Source: Ananas comosus (lineage: Eukaryota > Streptophyta > Magnoliopsida > Poales > Bromeliaceae). From it: a stretch of 64,000 nt of DNA. Position numbers and translations under genes: made by a program. Below the pieces are notes generated by a model. That model did not search any database. It had not been told where the DNA came from and was given only the letters and a program-made list of their open reading frames with translations. Of the stretch, positions 24,151 to 35,409 are shown in pieces; position 1 is the first letter of the stretch; each line of letters opens with the position of its first letter. The stretch is from NCBI RefSeq assembly GCF_001540865.1, contig NC_033645.1:496001-560000 (forward strand), given 5' to 3'.

Positions 24151-25547
24151 TTCAATTGGAAGCGCGAAGACTCTGATCACCGGCTCCGACTTCATATACA
24201 GCGCTCGTGTGTTGCAATTTCATTCCCTTCACAGGCGAAGTCAAAGCTCGCGACCTTCGGCCTCTCGTAATCCAGACAAAATAAACGTGTCCTTACTTTA
24301 TTGTAGCTTATTTAAATATATATTATTTTTATAAGATGCTGATATGTTGACAAATTGGTATGAAACCTTTTATTACAGAATACACAGGAACTGATTAAAA
24401 CTTGTTCATTATAGATGTCGGCACTTCCAAAGAACTACATTTTGAACTCTCCCACGTAAAAAATTCTTAGCAAGGGGTTGGATGTAAACTGTATCTCGAA
24501 TCAATAATACATCCTAGCGTAATAACCCGCACGATGCGATGGATAGATATTTAAAAAAAATAAAAAATTAACATTGACAGAAAAAAAAAATAAACGATGA
24601 TGAAAAAAATGATGATAAGATATGAAATTTATCTTACTGATGAACGAAAATAACAGCCAAAAGAAGAAGAAGAAAAAGGATTTGAGCTGATTCGGAGTAG
24701 AGTCTACACTCAACAATTAAGAAAAAATTGTCATGTAACAATTTTAGAAAAAATAATGTATAGATATAAATATAAATATGAGCAATATTCTGAATGACGT
24801 ACTTGTAGTAATTAATTCTTGTATATCATTAATCAAGAGCGGCCTAAATAAATACATCCATTTAATTCGTGGATTTGTTAAAAGTATGCAAGATGTTTAT
24901 AAGTATAATATTACTTGGTCTGAATATTTGAATCGACCATAGCTTGTTGAACTAGTGGTAATTAGCATGACGTCAAAAATTATTATAAATAATATATTAT
25001 TACTTGAACATAAATTAACATATTAGAAACTAATTAAGACAAAGATCAAGGGAAACACCCACCAATCAAATTTTATTTTTTCTCAATTTTAAAAAAAATA
25101 TTTGAAAATTTTGATGTGATGCATGGTTTGCCCCTTACAACACAATTAGTCCTGAAGAATATGCCAATTTAGATATTTGCAACTTTATCAGATTGTAAAA
25201 TGCTATCATGTTGTGCCCACAATAGAATAGTTGTGATTGTTGAAAATGGCATAGTAGGGGGTTTAGGAGCCTATCTTAACAAATGAGTTAAAATAAAATA
25301 AGTTATTTTGCAAACATAGACAATATTGAGTGTAGAGCATTACTAGCTAGAACCATACCATAGGAACTAGGAAGAACTAGGGAAAGCACATTCTCTTTGT
25401 CTCAAATTCCATTCCTTTCAGAGTAAAAAAAAAAAAAATGAATAAATAGTAGCTCATTTTCTTTTTTTAAAAGTCCTCCAATACGATGAGCAGACCGTAA
25501 AAATCTGGACATGGGATGAATCACATAGCCATCGAACTGTCTTAGTA
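24151..25547. other. Intergenic, no gene seen
   Basis: AT-rich DNA without recognisable coding or RNA genes. Short open frames here are Phe/Ser-rich translations of T-runs. Confidence 0.55.
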
Positions 25548-25574
25548 AGATTTTGTTGATGAGTAAAAAAAAAA

Positions 25575-25732
25575 CCGACTGTTCCTAGAGCAAGTGGCAA
25601 AAAGTTTGGTGGTTGGTATTCGAGGTCCTAAGTTCGAATTTTAGTTGATTCACATTTCTAACTAAGTTTATTTCTAAATGAAATAAACGAAGCAGATAGC
25701 ATGCTACCTATCTCTCAAAAAAAAGAAAAAAC
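25575..25732 (+). mobile_element. tRNA-derived SINE, + half of an inverted dimer
   Basis: 5' CCGACTGTTCCTAGAGCAAG, with the box A region TAGAGCAAGTGGCAAA and box B region AAGTTCGAATTTTAG. The body continues GATTCACATTTCTAACTAAG and TAAACGAAGCAGATAGC. It ends in CTATCTCTC followed by an A-rich tail. Box A and box B about 35 bp apart fit a Pol III SINE head. No open frame is expected. Confidence 0.85.
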
Positions 25733-25895
25733 AAATTTTTTTTTTTTTTGAGAGAGAGATAGGTAGTACGATACCCGCTTCGTTTATTTTATTTAGAAAT
25801 AAACTTAGCTGCAAATGTGAATCAACTAGGATTCGAACTTGGGTCTCGAATACCAACCACCAAGTCTTTTGCCACTTGCTTTAGGGATGGTCGGC
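25733..25895 (-). mobile_element. tRNA-derived SINE, - half of an inverted dimer
   Basis: Tail-to-tail with the preceding copy: T-run, GAGAGAGAGATAGG, CCCGCTTCGTTTATT, AATAAACTTAGCTGC, then box B complement GGATTCGAACTTGG and the 5' end GGATGGTCGGC. The two halves could form one long hairpin of about 150-bp arms. The pair shares one 16-bp flanking duplication (25548-25563 and 25911-25926). Confidence 0.85.
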
Positions 25896-26548
25896 AAAAA
25901 AAAAAAAAAAAGATTTTGTTGATGAGCTCTTCTTCTGCAGTCTAGTTGCTTCTATTATTTTGTAGCCTTATTGCACCATATAATAAGACACTATATTAAA
26001 ATAAAAACATTTGATTGGAAAAGAAAATGTATTTTGTTCAATGTATCGAATCGACGCCACACTTCTTCTGCATTTCTTTTTTTCCATGTTGTTGGTCTCT
26101 CAAATTTGATTGATCACATTGAGTGGTCCACAATGTTAGTTATTTATTATGAACAAAAAATTAAGTATGATATGCATGACATGATTCAATGAATGTATGT
26201 AACTTGTTGTGCAGTGGATGCTACTTTTATGGCTGCTACTTTTGTGGTTGCAAATTAGAGATTATAGTGAGTAATCAATGAGCTTTTTCCCTTTCAAAGG
26301 CCTAAGAAAGTAGAAGAACAATATACTATAACTGCTCTTTCTAGCAACAATTGCAACAGTAAAAATCTCCCAACCAAAATGTTCTAAATTTGAATCTCTT
26401 ACTTTTTAGACCAAAAGCTGATTTCAACTTTCTCTTCCAATTTTCATTGACAAGAACAGCGTCAAATGAAAAAAACCAACAAAGAAATTAGCACTCATTT
26501 TTTAAAAATATCAATTAATATGATTGTGTCGAATGTAAATATTAAAAA

Positions 26549-27054
26549 GGGATAATTGCCTATATACCCCTCAAAACTTCAAAAATATCTCATTTACCCC
26601 TACTTTTTTTTTTCTTTCAAATATACTCCTCATATATTTCTCTGTTATTCCAAAATATTCCTGCAGTTACCACCGTTAAGTTAACTTGGATTAAACGTGA
26701 ATTAAATATCTACCACAGTTACAAAAATTAAAATACCACTTTTGCCATTAACTTAAGAGCAAATAAGAAATGTTGATGATGGTAGAAGGGTATATTTGAA
26801 AAGACCAAAAAGCAAAATACTTTTTATGCCCCTAACTTAAGGGCAAATAAGAAAAGTCGGTGATGGTAGAAGGGTATATTTGAAAGGGCAAAATAGTAAT
26901 TTTATAGAGATAACAGAATTTATTAACATATTTTAACATTAGGGGTATATTAAAAATAGGTTGGAACGTAAAAAGGGCATTTTCAATATTAATTTTCTAA
27001 GAGGGATAAATCAGAAAGTCGGAAATTTTTCAGACGTATATAAGCAATTGCCCC
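26549..27054. mobile_element. Mutator-like MITE
   Basis: A 506-bp element. Its left end GGGATAATTGCCTATATAC matches the reverse complement of its right end (GGGGCAATTGCTTATATAC). It is flanked by a perfect 9-bp duplication, TATTAAAAA (26540-26548 and 27055-27063), the length made by Mutator-type transposases. Inside is a partial tandem duplication around GGTAGAAGGGTATATTTGAA (about 26783 and 26864). No coding capacity. Confidence 0.85.
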
Positions 27055-27063
27055 TATTAAAAA

Positions 27064-28300
27064 TGTCGTTCTCTCTTAGCTAAAGCTTTTAGATAAAAAT
27101 AATTATTTTATATAATTTAATATTTAATATGATATCAAAACATAAGGTCTTGATTTTGAATCCCGCCAGGCTCCTAGTTTTATTTAATTCTTCATATTTA
27201 ATTCAAGTTCACGTCTTACGGCTATCAAACAAATCTTATAAATATTAAAAATACTATTATTTTTTATCTTAATTTTTTAGAGATATAAAAAAAAGATTAA
27301 GACACATAAAAACTATATAAATTGTGGGTCATTCTCGATCTAACAAATTCCTGCTTATTTATAAAAATCTTCTAATGTATGAATATATAGTACATCAGGC
27401 TCCTCAAACTATCAATGGAGTGCTGAACCGTCAATTTAGTGGAAGAGCTGTAATAATCACATGAACTTGCTCTACTCTTATCAAATTTTGAATTATATAC
27501 CATGTATCACGAATATTTCTATAAGTCTCGCGTGTCTGTGTCAGACACGTCTTCGGTGTTGACACTTCTTAATTAGACGTGCGTTAAATGACAATCCATA
27601 GCGCAAATAATTAAAAAATATATATACATATTTTTATTTTACTTTTTTTATATATGCATATATAATATAAGATAATAAATACTTTAGTTTTTTAATTAAT
27701 GAATGCATACAAATTAGTGAAAAAATTTTCTTCTTAAAATATACGAATAATAAATGAAAATTTTACTAACTTTCGTTTATATATGAGAAATATAACAATA
27801 TATTACGAAAATTAATATTTTATATATAATAAATATATATTATTATATTAATAATATTATATTTTATTAGCAGTGTCTATGTCGTATTCCTGTCCAAATT
27901 TTTTGAAAAATGCTGAGTCGACATTTTCGAGTCTTATCTCATCCCGTATTCCGTTCATCCCGTATTCCGTTCAGTTTCCGTACCGCGTAAGTTTTATAAA
28001 AATATCGGCCTTCATATCTAAGGCCTTGGTTAGATATCAAAACAAACTAGCCGGTGATCACTCATATGCTTTGAGAACTTTTCTTTTTATTTTTATGTAA
28101 GCTAAGGCAGGTGTTTGGATAGAAAAATTAAAATTTTGAAAGATTGAATAGTTGATTCAAAATAATTTATAGTTTAGATAAAAATATGCTAAGTAAAATA
28201 CTCATACATTTAAAAAAAATCCACTATTCATAAGAGTAGTACTATAACATGCAAAAAAAAACAAATTAACAATTTAAAAGATTAGTATATTTTTTATAGC
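27064..28300. other. Intergenic, no gene seen
   Basis: AT-rich. The stretch AATATGATATCAAAACATAAGG, split near 27125-27150 and followed by a TTGAATCCC word, resembles a decayed retroelement or tRNA-like fragment but is too short to call. Short open frames have no recognised domain. Confidence 0.45.
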
Positions 28301-28301
28301 G

Positions 28302-28560
28302 ATGGCAATGAAGGGGATTCAGTTGAGGGACTTGGGGGACGATATGAGATCCGTATGGGACAAGTGGAACAGTGCTCCGTCGTCTCGAACCAAATTAACC
28401 GGCCTCTGGGACGTAAGGAACAGTATCATTTTTCGAAAGGCTAACGCCTATTCACTGATGGCAGTGGATAAGATCAAGCGGTTGGTGACCCAGCGAAAGA
28501 AATCTATCTCGCCAAATAGCATTTTTCTTAATGTTTTACTGTTCCTTACTATACTATTTT
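28302..28560 (+). pseudogene. Possible LINE ORF2 C-terminal remnant
   Basis: The frame starting MAMKGIQLRDLG contains LTGLWDVRNSIIFRKAN followed by VDKIKRLVTQ. This resembles the W...RN..IF signature near the C-terminal end of plant LINE reverse transcriptases, where a short zinc-binding region meets an RNase-H-like part. No reverse transcriptase motif precedes it, so at most a short truncated piece remains. It could also be chance. Its base use (GC-richer, few stops) differs from its AT-rich flanks. Confidence 0.3.
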
Positions 28561-28731
28561 TTTTTTTTTTGAACTTTCAATTTTTTTTCAACTTTTTTTT
28601 TATTTGATAAAGATATACTTTCTCATGCGCGATACTTAATTCATCCTTCTTATGAATAAACAGATAATATGCTATATTTTCTAAAAAAAAATATACGTGT
28701 TCGGTGATGCATGCACCACATCCCCAAGACC

Positions 28732-28762
<31 letters not shown>

Positions 28763-30847
28763 CTACCAAAAGAGCGAGGCAGAGTTGAGGGAGTCGTCAT
28801 TCGTGAGGAATTCTACATTGTCACACTTGCACCACGTCATTAATAACAAGCCAATCACATTTCTTTTTTTCAAATAAAAATACAAAAAAAATATTTTTAT
28901 ACAATCATGGTAAGACATATACCTCTAAAAGAAGACATTTGATTAGTTTGTTACGCCACATCATCAATATATCCGATATATTGCATTCTAGAATTTGTCG
29001 GTCGTTCGTTGGGTGGCCCCCACGCGCTAGTCATCATAGCCGTCCATCACATCGAACGGGGGTTGATGGGATAGAACAGGAGGGGAAGGTGATACAAGTC
29101 ACAACACATCACATGCACAGTCACACACCCTGCACACATACATACACATTCCTGGGATGAACGTGAAAAGATGAGGCGTGCGTGGAGATTCGCGAAAACG
29201 ACAGGGACCCCGGGGTTGGGACGGGGTGTAGATATTATCGCATGCACCTGATGTATGAGCTCGTCCCATACACCGTACACTTTTGAAAAACTCTATCATA
29301 GAAATTTCGAAATCAGAATTTACTTTAGGATATGTTTAGTATTGAGTACTGCTTAATGTGATTTGAAAAGGAAATAAAAAGTGAGGAGAACATATGCTTT
29401 TTTATTTTTCAGAAAAAATATAGAAATTTTATCATAACTAAACTAATGCAATCTGCATATTGCGATTTTACTATTAAGATAAAAATGTACTGATTTTATT
29501 TGAACTGTGGATTATTTTGAATTGTCGACCTAACATTTTAAAATTTTTATTTTGCCGCTCAATCTTTCTATATGTTTGATTTGAGTTAGTTAATAGCATT
29601 TTGGCTTTAAAATCTAATGTGTTGTTTATATTTATAAATTCAGTATACATCATGTAATTCTCACAACTATAAATTTATAAAATTAAGAAATTAATTTAAA
29701 TTTTGATGTCAAAGTATTATTGTTGGCTGACTTTAATCAAATAAATTGAAAAATTGAATAGCAAAATCAAAAATTTGAAAGATTAGATAACTGATTCAAA
29801 ATACTCTAAAGTTCAAATAAGTTTTGAATGTTTTTTATCCACTATTTATAAAAGAAAATAGAGTATTTTAAATCTTATTTTCTTACCATACACAATATAT
29901 TTTGCTTGCGATTTGAAATGTAGACTTACTAGATGTGTCATGTTATATTCAAAAGTTCTACATATAAACATTTTAAGATATAATTTAGGATTTGTTAGGT
30001 AGGAAGGGTGGCCTAACTCAATTGAGAAATAAAAAAATTAGGACAAAAGCATATACAAGATATGCTTCTTCAGTTTCCAGCTAGTATGATTCTAAAAATT
30101 ATATATACTATAGTCAAACTAGTATTGATATGTATAATATCTTATAATTACCTACAAATATAAACAAAATATTTTTCTTATTGCATTTTCTTACGATACA
30201 CAATATGTATTTTGTCTACAATTTCAAGCTACGCATCATTGGTTGGACGTGTTTTTTAGTTTTGAAAAGTTCTGTATATTAAAAATCAATAGTGTTTAAT
30301 GCCAATTTTGATGAAGTAGATTTAACTAATCTACCTTTCTATGTACCGTTTATTTTCATAGTTATTATGCAAATAATGCAGCTAGTTGTATCCGATTAAG
30401 ATTACCGAGTAAGAGGTCGGAGGAGTGATTCAATCCTCAGTTTCTCAAAAATAAAATTTATAAAAAGTCTAGAAGGATTTCAGGAGCTAGCGGCGTACGT
30501 CTATAGGTTTGCTTAAAAAATAATATAAAAAAAATAAAAAAGATAAAGCTATTTTGACGCATGCATATAACTATTCATAAATTTTTTGAACGAAAATCAC
30601 ATTTATGAGATGCTTTATTTTTTTAAAACATATTAGGTGGTGCATAAAATATACGGATACACCGGGTGCATGTGATTATTAATCCTGAGAGTGGGTCCCG
30701 CCGTCCGGGTGAAAGGGACCGCAAATCATGTATCCGACGGTGGTGGGCCACGCGATTCGTTCAACGGTCGCTTCCTCGCACCCCTCCCTCGACCTCCCAA
30801 CCTTAAATAGATATAAATATCGGATGTTATTGTTACGTCGTTTTCTT
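28561..30847. other. Intergenic, no gene seen
   Basis: AT-rich DNA with an A-run at about 28733-28759 and a GC-richer stretch at 29000-29280 containing CACACA words. No supported gene. Short open frames in the GC-richer part occur on both strands and look like chance. Confidence 0.5.
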
Positions 30848-30864
30848 AATAATAACAATAATAT

Positions 30865-30916
<52 letters not shown>
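30848..30916. repeat. (AAT)n/(ATT)n microsatellite
   Basis: An AAT run passes directly into an ATT run, giving a palindromic trinucleotide tract that can fold back on itself. Confidence 0.95.
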
Positions 30917-31380
30917 TGGTAGCACAATTATTAATGCTCACAACCTATAACTGTCCAGCTGAAATATATGTACTTCCTCCGCTGAACTCTTGACTGTGTT
31001 GTCTTCAGTTTGGGTTCGGATTCTGTCGTTATTAATAGAGTTAATTTTTACTGAAAATAATAAAATTTTATAAATATAATAATTGTTTGTTATTTCGATT
31101 TAACTATGTTCACTATATCTTAATAATTGTGTATAGTAAGAAGATGCTGTTAACATCATCTTTTTTCACTCATCTTAAGACTAGTTTAGCCCAAATTAGT
31201 CCCCAAGTTGTTGTGGGAATTTCGCAGGATTTGCTGCTTTTTGATTCTTAAACATATTTCAACAATTTTTTGTGACTTTGATGTTTTAGTTGAGTTTTTA
31301 ATTCTTTTTATCCTAGAAACCTTAGGTTGGACATTAATTTGAAGCTTCAAAATTTAATTAGAATTAGTAGCTTTACTTTA

Positions 31381-31762
31381 GGGGGCATTTGATTCGGCGT
31401 AAAATGAACCGCAAAATTATTTTTTGTATGAACAATGTTTTTTAACTCGGTTGGTTCAGCGTAAAAATATATTTCTATAAGAGCATTTTTACGGATTTTA
31501 AAAAAATATTGAAGTTTTCGTATTCTACTGTTTTTCGGTGAAAAACGAAAATTCAAGTCGCATGAAATTTTTTTCATTCATTTTTTTTTCACCGAATGAA
31601 TCAAATGTAAATTTTTCTTCTTTCAACCAAATAAATATTGATGAAAAACTATTTTTTTTTTCTACAAACCAAACACTACAAAACATAAAACTTTTTTTTC
31701 ACCGAATTTTTTTTTTCACAAAAAATTATCTTCCACGGTTTTATGTTGAATCAAATGGGCCC
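31381..31762. mobile_element. Tourist-like MITE (PIF/Harbinger type)
   Basis: A 382-bp element with left end GGGGGCATTTGATTCGGCG. Its right end, reverse-complemented, reads GGGCCCATTTGATTCAAC. It is flanked by TTA on both sides (31378-31380 and 31763-31765), the PIF/Harbinger target duplication. The interior is T-rich with TTTTTTTTCACCGAAT repeated in part. No coding capacity. Confidence 0.8.
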
Positions 31763-32763
31763 TTAGTTTGTACTCTCGTTTATTATTATACAAAATCATT
31801 GTTAGGTAAGTTGGGTGTTTGGTGGCCTAACCATGCCTTCATATTTGTTTCTAATTTGAACAAAGGGTGATCAAATAATTTAGAAATATACGTACGAAAG
31901 ATATCCTTATACATGCAAATATTTTACAAATATTTTACATATGCATTGCAAATACAAATATTCCCTATAATGACAAGCCAAGTTATTCTAAACTATTTTG
32001 TTAGGATTAAGATGCTATCGATTCTTGGATTAGGACAAGTGTTCATTATTAATTACTTGTATCACAACCAATTACAATATGATCAACAATGGTTCAATAG
32101 GCTAGTTAAGATCCAATTCATTCTACGTAGATGATAGTAAAAGAATAATATTTACTATTTATTTTTTACCCCTTGGATACTTTATAAGGATTACTAGTGG
32201 CTGGTAAAATAGTGCTGATTCAAAAGTTAGAAAGTTGATAGTACACACTATTCAGTTGCTATTATTAATAATATTCTAGGTAAACTCTATGAATAACTAT
32301 GCTTTTTTTTTTTATTAGTACTTATCAATTGAGTCTCAATATTAAACACAAAAAAAGAAAAGAAAGAAAGAAAAAAAAAACAATGATTTGTTTGCGAACC
32401 AAAATGTCATTTCTTTTTTATGTTGTTAACAAAAAGATAAGAACATTTCCAGTCATAAGCATCAAAGTACTTTTCTTTTCGTTACTCTCGAGAATAAGGA
32501 ATTGATTCATGCTTGAACTTTGACGAAGAAAAGAACTCGTGCTTCTGACTTTTTGGATATCAGTAAATGACTACGATGACTTTTTGGATATCAGTAAATG
32601 ACTACGAAAGAGGTTCAGAAGAAGAGTACAGGGAAAAATGAGAAAAAAAAGAAAATAGCATCACAACTATTGGACCCATATGGTCCACTTGGGCCACTAA
32701 TTAATATGAACCAACAAGTTATGTTTGGGCTTTTTGATTCATGTTTTGTTTTCTTTGTGGCCT
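31763..32763. other. Intergenic, no gene seen
   Basis: AT-rich. The phrase GACTTTTTGGATATCAGTAA occurs twice in tandem (about 32548 and 32579), a short local duplication. No gene recognised. Confidence 0.5.
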
Positions 32764-32773
32764 TGGTTGTGAT

Positions 32774-33630
32774 CCTAGTTAGTTAATTCGCGATTAATAC
32801 GCGAATTATACGCGTATTTTTTAAAATACGAATTAAACGGCGAATTTCGTATTTTTTCCAAAGGTTTGAAAAAAAACGCGATTTTTTCGTCAAAAATTAT
32901 TATGCGCGAATTAATCGCGATTCGCGAACAATTCGCCCAAAAAATCGGCGATCGCGGTCGCCGACTTGCGGCCGAGGGTCGCATCGTCGCCGCTCTTGTC
33001 GCCGCTCGCGTCGCCGCCGGTCTCGTCGCCGCTCGCGTCGTCGCCGCCGCTCTCGTCGCCGCTCGCGTCGTCGTCGTCCTCCGCCGCCCTCGCCGGCGCC
33101 GGGAGCAAGGGCCGCGGCGGCGGATCCCATCTCCTCGCCCGAGTCGTCTCCAAAATGGGAAAGATGAACAGTAAAAATTATCGGGGCTTTGGGAGGTTGG
33201 GAATGTGCGCGGTCCACGAGGCTATTTCAGCCTCGTGGACCGCGTGAGGGGAGGTCCACACTCCACAGTGGACCTCCCTCTCATATATATATATATATAT
33301 ATAGTATATAATATAAAATTTTATTTATAAATATAAAAATTTATTTATTATATATATTATTTTATTTTTATATAGAAATATTTATATAATATTTTATTTA
33401 TAAATTTGTAATTATATAATATATTAATTATTATATATTTATTATATAGCCGAATTTTTGATTCTGAATTTTTAATTGGTGAACGTATAATATCCGTATA
33501 AATTACGTATCCAAATCATTACCGAACCCGTTTTTTAACCGTATTTTTCAACGAATTTAAAAATTAAAAAACGAATTATATCCGAATTATATCCGTACCG
33601 AATTTTTGCCGAATCCGAATTAACTAACTA
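32774..33630. mobile_element. Mutator-like MITE with GC-rich insert, family copy 1
   Basis: Ends CCTAGTTAGTTAATTCG (left) and CGAATTAACTAACTA (right) are inverted repeats. The perfect 10-bp TGGTTGTGAT flanks both sides (32764-32773 and 33631-33640), fitting a Mutator-type duplication. The ends and inner words (AATACGAATTAAACGG, CGTACCGAATTTTTGC) recur at 54384-54729, a shorter copy. This copy also holds about 340 bp of GC-rich DNA (32936-33280): a minisatellite based on GTCGCCGCTCGCGTCG, and two GC-rich hairpins. The open frames in the insert are Ala/Arg- or Asp/Ser-rich artefacts of the minisatellite. Confidence 0.8.
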
Positions 33631-33640
33631 TGGTTGTGAT

Positions 33641-34140
33641 ACGTAGGGTTTCATGGGCTTAAGAACTTATCCGTGCATCTACATCTACATTTCTATTATG
33701 ATTTGAGGATCTATCTTTTAATAAAAAATTAAACTAAATATAAACTTCAGAGCCTCTCCCTAAAAATACAAAAAAAGAAAAGAACAGAAATCTTCAAGAA
33801 GGTTGGGTCCGATGAGAAACTCTTTAGCTTCTTAAAAATAACAAGATTCCGCTAAAAATTATTTCTTTCAAAACAAAATAAAGTATATATTTTCTTAATA
33901 TAATTTTTAATATAAAAATATTCTTCATTTATCGAATAACCATGAATATGCGAAGATTTTTTTTTTTTGGATTAAAGCTAAGATTTTTTTACCAGCAAGA
34001 TACAACACAGTTGATTTATAGCCGGAGCCGCTGATGATCAAGAAGGCCAAATTTTGGTCCTCCATATGCGTTTATAGTATGTCTAGTAAAGAAGGGTTTA
34101 GAGTTTGTGTATATTACAAACATAATATGAAGAGTAAATC
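33641..34140. other. Intergenic, no gene seen
   Basis: AT-rich with T-runs; only short open frames without motifs. Confidence 0.5.
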
Positions 34141-34710
34141 TCGCATTATCTACGTACTTTTATCTGCGGGTACCCGCAAATTATTTACAAATTTGCGAAT
34201 ATGGATGTTAGTTTTTTTACCCAGAAAATTATCAGCGACAGATGGATACCCGTTAAGTTGTAGGCATTTTGAGCACCCGCGGGTATCCACAGATAACCTC
34301 GTATATTTTTAAATTTTAAAAAATATAATCTTTACGATATTGACTTTATAATTATGAAAAAAGTTATTAATTTTATAACAGAAAAATTAGGAATGATAAG
34401 ATACTTTTATATTACGTAATTTAATCTGTTTTAAAATTTTATATTATTTATTATATATTATGATATTTCAAATAATAAGTTATATTATGTATTTAAAAAT
34501 TATAAATATAAATAAGTTTAACATTTGAAAAGCATAGGAAAAAAAAAACTTGCGTGTAATCCGCATACCCACTCGACCGCTCATGGGTGGGTATGGGTAA
34601 AAATGTTAACTATCGAAAAATTTACGGATAAAGTTTATAATGCGCATATGACCTGCGGATACAATGACCCGCGCACGGGTTACCCAACGCGTCCATTTGT
34701 GTACATTTTT
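34141..34710. repeat. Repeat with GGGTACCCGC-type words, probably hAT-like
   Basis: GC-rich words (GCGGGTACCCGC, GAGCACCCGCGGGTATCC, GACCCGCGCACGGGTTACCC) lie at both ends of an AT-rich middle. This resembles subterminal repeat arrays of non-autonomous hAT elements. The ends and target duplication were not resolved. Confidence 0.35.
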
Positions 34711-34914
34711 ATTTCAAAATAAAATAAAAGTAAAAATTTAATTTCTGTAAAATAAATGATCATTCTCAAAATTAATAATAATAAATTTTAATCCTAATGG
34801 TGTAAGATGTATTATGTATGCTCACGTTGTACACGTAGCATTTTTTCAAACAACAATTAAAAATTAAAAGAAAAACAAAATATTTTTCTAGCAAAGAACA
34901 CGTCTAGATATACT

Positions 34915-35005
34915 CCACGTGTGGTCCGCTCCCGCCACATGTGCGGAAGATCGAAACCCGAAGTTAACCGACCGATTCTCTCTACACACCGGGTTTACCA
35001 CGTGG
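34915..35005 (+). promoter_or_regulatory. ABRE/G-box and DRE cluster upstream of the ERD7-type gene
   Basis: Two G-box/ABRE cores lie at 34916-34921 (in CCACGTGTGG) and 34999-35004 (in CCACGTGG). Between them is ACCGAC, a DRE/CRT core, at 34967-34972, and CACATGTG at 34936-34943. They sit about 400-500 bp before the ATG. ABREs bind bZIP factors of the ABA response and DREs bind DREB/CBF factors. This matches the dehydration- and cold-induced expression known for ERD7 genes. Function here is inferred. Confidence 0.6.
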
Positions 35006-35409
35006 CTAGTAAACCGTGAGATCTTATCCATCCGTTGAGTGTCACATTTGCATGTATCATTAATAATAAAATAATTTTATTTTTTTAAAAAATAAATTTT
35101 TTATAATTATTATGAAACAGATAAATCTAAAAAATTATTAAATTTGTTGGAAATGCCACATTAATAAGGTAATTGGTGCATTCTAGAATTTTTTTCGGCG
35201 ACTGGTTGCAAGGGGATGACGTGGTGAACATGGTGCATCGAAAATCATTTTCCCGGTTCCCCGCTCGAGACCGTTACGCATCCACTTCGCTGCTCCGCTT
35301 CCTCCTCTCCCAGTCTCCCTCTCCCTCTCCCTCTCCCTCTCCCCCTCTTCTTCATATCTCCTCGTTTCGCTTGCTCTTCGCCACTTTGTTTCCATTGTTA
35401 TCTCCATTA

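Noticed and set aside
32866..33247. Ala/Arg/Val- or Asp/Ser-rich open frames
   Set aside because: They are translations of a GC minisatellite inside a MITE.
35230..35409. In-frame ATG 60 codons upstream in ERD7
   Set aside because: The intervening DNA is CT-rich leader-like and the homologous protein starts at 35410. A transit-peptide extension cannot be fully excluded.
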